From Phoenix dactylifera (Eukaryota > Streptophyta > Magnoliopsida > Arecales > Arecaceae), in contig NC_052392.1 in assembly GCF_009389715.1 (NCBI RefSeq), positions 32,833,227-32,897,226 of the forward strand: a stretch of 64,000 nt of DNA, in the 5' to 3' direction. Position numbers and translations under genes: made by a program. The notes below the pieces were generated by a model, which had not been told where the DNA came from, searched no databases, and saw only the letters and a program-made list of their open reading frames with translations. Positions 59,144 to 64,000 of this stretch are shown here, in pieces; the stretch's first letter is position 1, and each line of letters opens with the position of its first letter.

Positions 59144-61621
59144 ATGCTAAAAAGGCACGGCACATCCCATGCTCTTCTCCGAGATGCACCTCGGAGCATG
59201 CGCTTCTCTCATGCACTCCTCGTGGCACCCATCAGCCGATCGTCACCGTCCATCCCGTGCATTCTATACTCGCCATCCCAATTGGACCACGCCGCATCCT
59301 ACGTCCACGACCTCATCCTACGGTCCCGATCCCTCCCCGAGGCGAAGCAGGCCCACGGCCAGGCCGCTGTCCGCGGCCTCCTCCGCCGCCATCTCCCCAC
59401 CGCCGCCGCCCTCCTCCTCGCCTATTCCACCCACCGCGACCTCCCTTCCTCCCGCCGACTCTTCGAGGAAAGCCCCCTCCGCGAAGGCGCCGCCTTCCTA
59501 TGGAACGCCCTCTCCCGCGCCCTCTCCACCGCTGGCCTCCCCACCGACGCCCTTGCCGTCTACAACCGCATGCTCCGCCGCGGCATCCGCCCCGATGATC
59601 GCACCTTCCCCTTCGCCCTCACCGCCGCCGCCGCCGCCGCCGTCGCCCAGAAGGGTAGGGAGCTCCATGGCTCCGTCGTGAAACTAGGTTTCGAGGCCGA
59701 CCTCTTCGTCGGCAATTGTCTCTTGTCGTTTTATGGCGCCATCATGGCCTTATGCGACGCCCAACAGATGTTCGATGAAATGCGCCACCGAGATATCGTC
59801 TCCTGGAACTCCATCATTTCGCTGTCTTCCGCTAACGGATTACGCTCAGATGCGATGTATTGGTTCCTGGACTTAAAAAGGTCGGGCCTTGCGGTGAATG
59901 CAGTCACTTTAGTAAGTGTTCTGCCGGCTTGTGCTGCGGCGCAAGATGAGATATTTGGGAAGGGAATTCATGGGCATGCGATAAAGGTTGGTTTGGATTC
60001 AGTAGTTACTGTAGGTAATGCGTTTGTTGATATGTATGGCAAGTGTGGGAACTCGAAGGATTCAATGCAAGCTTTTCATATCATGCCAGAGAAAAATAAC
60101 GTTTCTTGGAACTCTATAATTGGTAGTTTTGTTCATGTTGGTCTTTTTGAAGATGCTTTGTGGATGTTTAGGGAGATGGTGGTCAATAAGATGAAGCCAA
60201 ACTCTGTCACTATAGCTAGTCTATTACCTGCATTGGTTGAGTTGGGCTCTTTCTGGTCGGGGAGAGAGGTTCATGGGTATAGCGTAAGGACTGGTATGGA
60301 TTCTGATGTCTTTGTATCTAATTCTTTGGTGGATATGTATGCAAAATCCGGATGTTTGAAGAAAGGCTCGAACATTTTCTACAGCATGGAGGATAGGAAT
60401 GTGGTTTCATGGAATGCAATGATTGCTAATCTTGCACAGAACGGAGCTGAATTAGAAGCCATTGCACTAGTTAGAGAAATGCAGGTTGGTGGGGAATTTC
60501 CAAATTCTGTTACATTTACTAATGTTCTTCCAGCATGTACTAGAATGGCTTCTCTGAGGAAAGGGAAGGAGATCCATGCTAGGTCAATCCGTGTGGGCTC
60601 CTCTTCTGACTTGTTCATGTCGAATGCTTTGATTGATATGTATGCCAAATGTGGAAGGTTGAAGCTTGCTAGAAATGTTTTTGATGTGTCAGAGAGAGAT
60701 GAAGTGTCTTACAATACCTTAATAGTGGGTTATTCTCAGACTTCAGGGTGCTCAGAGGCTGTGCATCTGTTTTTGGAAATGAGATTTGCAGGTTTTGAGT
60801 ATGATGTTGTCTCCTTTATGGGTGTCCTGTCAGCATGTGCTAATCTATCTGCACTCAAGCAGGGAAAGGAGGTCCACTGCTTGACAGTGAGGAAACTGTT
60901 CGACAACCATCTCTTTGTGGCAAACTCTCTGTTGGATTTGTACATCAAATGCGGAAGGATCAATCTTGCGAGGAAGATTTTTGATAGGATGTTAAATAAG
61001 GATGTTGCTTCATGGAATTCCATGATTTTGGGATATGGAATGCAAGGAGAATTGGAGACTGCAATCGAAACGTTTGACTTGATGAAGGATGAAGGCATGG
61101 AGTATGACCATGTTTCTTACATTGCGGTCTTATCAGCTTGCAGCCATGCTGGACTGGTCAAGAGAGGAAAGAAGTACTTTGATCAAATGATAGCACAAAA
61201 TATTAGTGCAACACATATGCACTATGCTTGCATGGTTGATCTTCTTGGGCGAGCTGGTCTGGTGGAGGAAGCAGTGGAACTTATCAGGGGCATGCCTTTT
61301 GAAGCAGATTCAAATGTCTGGGGTGCTCTTCTTGGGGCATGTCGCATCCATGGGAATATAGAGTTGGGTAGGTGGGCAGCAGAGCATTTGTTCAAGCTGA
61401 AACCAGGGCACTGTGGTTACTATATTTTGCTTTCAAATATGTATGCTGAGGCTGGGAGGTGGGATGAAGCAAATGAGATTAGGGAACTAATGAAATCAAG
61501 GAAAGCGAAGAAGAACCCAGGGTGCAGCTGGATAGTGATCGGTGACAAGCTACGTGCTTTTATAGCAGGAGAAAGGATAGAGGGTCCTGAGGAAGAGCTA
61601 TGTTATGCTGGACCTGGTTGA
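59144..61621 (+). CDS. pentatricopeptide repeat protein, PLS class with E motif
   Basis: PPR proteins bind organellar RNA; PLS-class members with E or DYW tails usually specify C-to-U editing sites in mitochondria or plastids. The frame is open from 59039, but the first ATG is 59144 (825 aa), with another at 59198. The basic, Ser/Arg-rich N-terminus suits an organelle presequence. From about residue 60 to 740 there are tandem PPR units with the usual anchors: DLFVGNCLLSFYG, DIVSWNSII, DVFVSNSLVDMYAKSG, NVVSWNAMI, LFMSNALIDMYAKCG and HYACMVDLLGRAGLVEEA. An E motif follows (VWGALLGACRIHGN ... YYILLSNMYAEAGRWDEA ... PGCSWI). The protein ends about 30 residues after GCSWI, with no E+ or DYW domain. 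There is no intron, as usual for PPR genes. GC content is very high over the first 500 bp and then falls. Confidence 0.93.
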   Translation: MLKRHGTSHALLRDAPRSMRFSHALLVAPISRSSPSIPCILYSPSQLDHAASYVHDLILRSRSLPEAKQAHGQAAVRGLLRRHLPTAAALLLAYSTHRDLPSSRRLFEESPLREGAAFLWNALSRALSTAGLPTDALAVYNRMLRRGIRPDDRTFPFALTAAAAAAVAQKGRELHGSVVKLGFEADLFVGNCLLSFYGAIMALCDAQQMFDEMRHRDIVSWNSIISLSSANGLRSDAMYWFLDLKRSGLAVNAVTLVSVLPACAAAQDEIFGKGIHGHAIKVGLDSVVTVGNAFVDMYGKCGNSKDSMQAFHIMPEKNNVSWNSIIGSFVHVGLFEDALWMFREMVVNKMKPNSVTIASLLPALVELGSFWSGREVHGYSVRTGMDSDVFVSNSLVDMYAKSGCLKKGSNIFYSMEDRNVVSWNAMIANLAQNGAELEAIALVREMQVGGEFPNSVTFTNVLPACTRMASLRKGKEIHARSIRVGSSSDLFMSNALIDMYAKCGRLKLARNVFDVSERDEVSYNTLIVGYSQTSGCSEAVHLFLEMRFAGFEYDVVSFMGVLSACANLSALKQGKEVHCLTVRKLFDNHLFVANSLLDLYIKCGRINLARKIFDRMLNKDVASWNSMILGYGMQGELETAIETFDLMKDEGMEYDHVSYIAVLSACSHAGLVKRGKKYFDQMIAQNISATHMHYACMVDLLGRAGLVEEAVELIRGMPFEADSNVWGALLGACRIHGNIELGRWAAEHLFKLKPGHCGYYILLSNMYAEAGRWDEANEIRELMKSRKAKKNPGCSWIVIGDKLRAFIAGERIEGPEEELCYAGPG

Positions 61622-62189
61622 AGATGTAAAGAATGAATTGTGTCTATGGTTGAATCCTTTGGCAGATACCTAATTTAAGGTTCTTTATACCATTGGGTGG
61701 CAAGTGCATTTGTAATCCGATGTCCTGCAGATGGACATTCCAGATCGAAGATGCAGGAAAGGTATCTGAGTTGCACCCGTAAATCTGTGAGGCAAGGCAG
61801 ATTCAAGAGTTCATTTTAAAGTACCCACTATGAGTTTGCCACTTAGTTGCCTTTTAGTTGTTCCAATTTCAACATTAAATTTATTGTAATACCACACTAT
61901 TTACTGAATACCACTCCTTGTACAATTAGTTAGTGAATCCAAATTTTTTTCATGATTCTCAACTAACCTTTTGATTCATTTCTGCATTTTCTGATACAAT
62001 TTGTATCTATGACATGTAAAGGTGTTGCTGATGATGGTGGTTAGCATAGTCACAACGATCTTCGGCCAATTACTGTAAGTATCACAAAGTTGTTAAGATT
62101 GATTGGGCTGGCACTCTTAGATCCTTGAGGACAGTTTTGACAGTTCAACCTATTCAGTGTTTCAGTAACAACATAAAGTTTGCTCGCAA
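61622..62189. other. 3' flank of the PPR gene
   Basis: Non-coding. It probably holds the 3' UTR, and no clear AATAAA stands out. Confidence 0.35.
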
Positions 62190-62312
62190 AGGATGGTGAA
62201 GAAGGACCCAGGGTGCAATTGGATAGAGATTGGCACAAGCTATGTGCTTATATAGTGGGAGAAAGAATAGAGGGACCCGAAGCAAAGCTACATCAAGCAA
62301 TGAAATATCCTA
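62190..62312 (+). pseudogene. decayed duplicate of the PPR gene 3' end
   Basis: About 110 bp match the last coding part of the PPR gene (61497-61606): both have GAAGAAG.ACCCAGGGTGCA, TTGGATAG.GAT and GGAGAAAG.ATAGAGGG in the same order. Translation gives DPGCNWIEIG, then a 1-bp deletion, then AYIVGERIEGPE. It lies about 570 bp after the PPR stop and has no repeats of its own, so it is a partial tandem duplicate and not a gene. Confidence 0.75.
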
Positions 62313-62609
62313 GTTGCAATCATTTGCATATCGTGGGAGTTGTTATCCTACATGGTTTGGTTCTATGTTCTTTATAGAATAGTTAGGACATGCATTCTTG
62401 GGAGAACTTGAGATGACATCTATTGGTTCACTGGATGAATTATGTTATAATCATAAGATCTCTCGCTACTCCTATCTCCAACAAGATTGTTGATTCCATT
62501 AGGCAATGGTATTTTCCAAGTAGTTGATGCTTAAAGAAATTTTTCATGACCTGATAGGTCATGGGAATTAATGTATGTACCATATGTCAGTCCAAAAGGT
62601 TAAAAACCC
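62313..62609. other. intergenic DNA
   Basis: Nothing recognisable. Confidence 0.4.
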
Positions 62610-62612
62610 AAA

Positions 62613-63093
62613 GGGCTCGTTTGGTTCGCGGGAAGTATTTTTCCTCCTAGGAATATGATTCCTGGGAATCAGATTCCTAGGAAGAGGATACCTAGGAAAG
62701 TACTTTTGACATGTTTGGTTAACCATGGGAAAGTGACTAATTTCCAAAGTGCTTATGTTTGGTTGACCATCCATGGTCCTAGGAAAGTTATGTATAATTC
62801 CTATTATGCCCTTAATAAAAATTAGGTCTTTAATGCCTCTTTAATGTTTCTTTAATGCTGAAGGGTTTTTTTGGGAAAAAATAAAAAAGGAGTGATTCCC
62901 ACCTCATGGGAAAGTAACTTTTCCATGTTTCTCATGGGAAAGACTTTCCCATGAAATGTGGGAATCATATTCCCATGGGAATACAACTTTCCCATCTCTC
63001 TCCTTTGAAAACTCCAACCAAACAAGAGGCATTTCATTACTTTCCCGTTGACCACACTTTCCCCCCTCCTTTTCCTGCGAACCAAACGAGCCC
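62613..63093. mobile_element. Tourist-like MITE (481 bp)
   Basis: The left end GGGCTCGTTTGGTTCGCGGG and the right end, inverted, GGGCTCGTTTGGTTCGCAGG are near-identical. AAA flanks both sides (62610-62612 and 63094-63096). The interior is rich in short palindromes such as TTCCCATGGGAA and CCTAGG. No coding capacity. The GGGC.CGTTTGG end style is that of grass and palm Tourist/Harbinger MITEs, although the 3-bp flank is AAA and not the usual TAA/TTA. Confidence 0.75.
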
Positions 63094-63096
63094 AAA

Positions 63097-64000
63097 TAGT
63101 CTTGAGTGCAAGTGGGTGATTGTTGGAGGTGTAATATGCCTAAAAGTCATTTCTATATTTAACATCAAGAATACTTGAAAAATCTTGACTATCTTCTATC
63201 TACATAGTCATATATGGTATAGGATATATGTTACATATCGATCATAAAGCCAAAAAAGAGTCTAAGGAGTTTGTCCAAGCCGATAAGGTATTTTCCACGA
63301 GAAGGATTGGATAGCCTAGGTACTTGTGACGTTAGGCATCGTACCTATAAGGCTACTAAGATGGTTAATGGCAGTATGGAGCTCCTTCTTCATTAATGTT
63401 GAATCTCGCATTGACGCTTGAGTAAACGGCTAGAAGATCTTATCTCATAAATCATCGTCTCTTCTTCTCTTTTTTTGCTTGGAGAAGAAAGAACCCCTAA
63501 GCGTTACTACACCTCCCTCTCTCTTTCTTGATGATGGAGGCATGTCGATTATATGCCACGCTTGGGTTTTCAGCACAAAATTGGAGCAATTTATTCAAAA
63601 TCAATTTGATCCATAAATCTACTAAAGGCAGCTTTACTTTCTTTAGGTTAGAATCACTCTTGGTTTTTTTTTTAAATTTTTGAGCATCTTAAATATGCAA
63701 CAAGGACAATCTGTGCAATGTAATAATAGAAGTTACACACCAGTCTAGAGAGTTTCTCCAGAATGGTGAACAAGCTGCAGACAATGCTCATGCGAGATTA
63801 ACGTGAGCTGCTGGTGTAACCAAAAAAAGAAAAAAATAAGAAACAAGTCTAGTTGTGCGATCAAAATAGAAGTTGTGCAGAGATATTTGTTGGTGCATAC
63901 TAGGCTTCATGGGCAAACTACGCAGTTTAGTAGATGCTTCACATTTTTTTCACACTTTCCTTGTTTTAATTCTGCAATTGTCTAACTTCTCAAATATGTT
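63097..64000. other. intergenic DNA with LINE-like tail
   Basis: No recognised gene. At about 63797-63838 GATTAACGTGAGCTGCTGGT is followed by an A-rich run. It resembles the tail at 58890-58935 and may be a 3' end of the same non-LTR family. Confidence 0.4.

Noticed and set aside
59169..59681. Pro/Ser-rich open frames overlapping the PPR start
   Set aside because: These are out-of-frame shadows of the GC-rich N-terminal part of the PPR gene.

Overview
This window looks like nuclear DNA of a flowering plant, most likely a monocot and plausibly a palm; the species is an inference. The evidence is AT-rich, transposon-filled intergenic DNA, intron-containing genes with plant-type splice sites, a steep 5'-to-3' GC fall in the PPR gene (typical of monocots), and GC-rich Ty3/gypsy LTR material.

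Four protein-coding genes are well supported. (1) A nine-exon MED26-like Mediator subunit / TFIIS N-terminal-domain gene on the plus strand (13024-15846, 451 aa). (2) A beta-tubulin gene on the minus strand (coding exons 40227-40620, 39214-39483, 36762-37444; 448 aa), with a leader intron built of roughly 162-bp degenerate repeats and a mitochondrial nad5 fragment inside intron 2. (3) An intronless, divergent SKP1-like gene on the plus strand (52483-53001, 172 aa). (4) A single-exon PLS-class PPR protein with a C-terminal E motif on the plus strand (about 59144-61621), followed by a decayed duplicate of its own 3' end. They have unrelated housekeeping roles (transcription, cytoskeleton, ubiquitin ligase, organelle RNA) and do not form a pathway.

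The rest is mobile DNA. The most unusual object is at 29798-34365: two Ty3/gypsy-type LTRs in inverted orientation, each carrying 676-677 bp of adjoining internal sequence, so that arms of 1634 and 1605 bp flank a 1329-bp spacer with a gag-like gene. A matching 5-bp duplication (CCGAG) on both sides says the palindrome integrated as one unit. Other elements are two copies of a small TRIM-like retroelement (about 5821-6259 and 26465-26878), a MULE-like element with long inverted ends (56504-57849, 9-bp duplication), a Helitron candidate carrying an RPA1-like gene remnant (42484-44928), Tourist/Harbinger-like elements (24597-25699, 62613-63093, truncated copy near 54094), a MITE (about 890-1495), a cluster of tRNA-like SINE heads (21274-24310), LINE remnants (46422-47667 and near 4690-4909), a decayed gypsy integrase region (48540-49280) and an old gypsy LTR (about 8630-9440).

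Layout: 1-12 kb repeat-rich intergenic; 12.2-16.1 kb MED26-like gene; 16-29.8 kb repeats without a recognised gene; 29.8-34.4 kb inverted-LTR element; 36.3-41.7 kb beta-tubulin; 42-49.8 kb Helitron, LINE and gypsy remnants; 52.3-53.2 kb SKP1-like gene; 54-58 kb elements including a GC-rich 168-bp palindrome; 59-62.3 kb PPR gene and duplicate; 62.6-64 kb MITE and intergenic. No tRNA, rRNA or CRISPR locus was seen.
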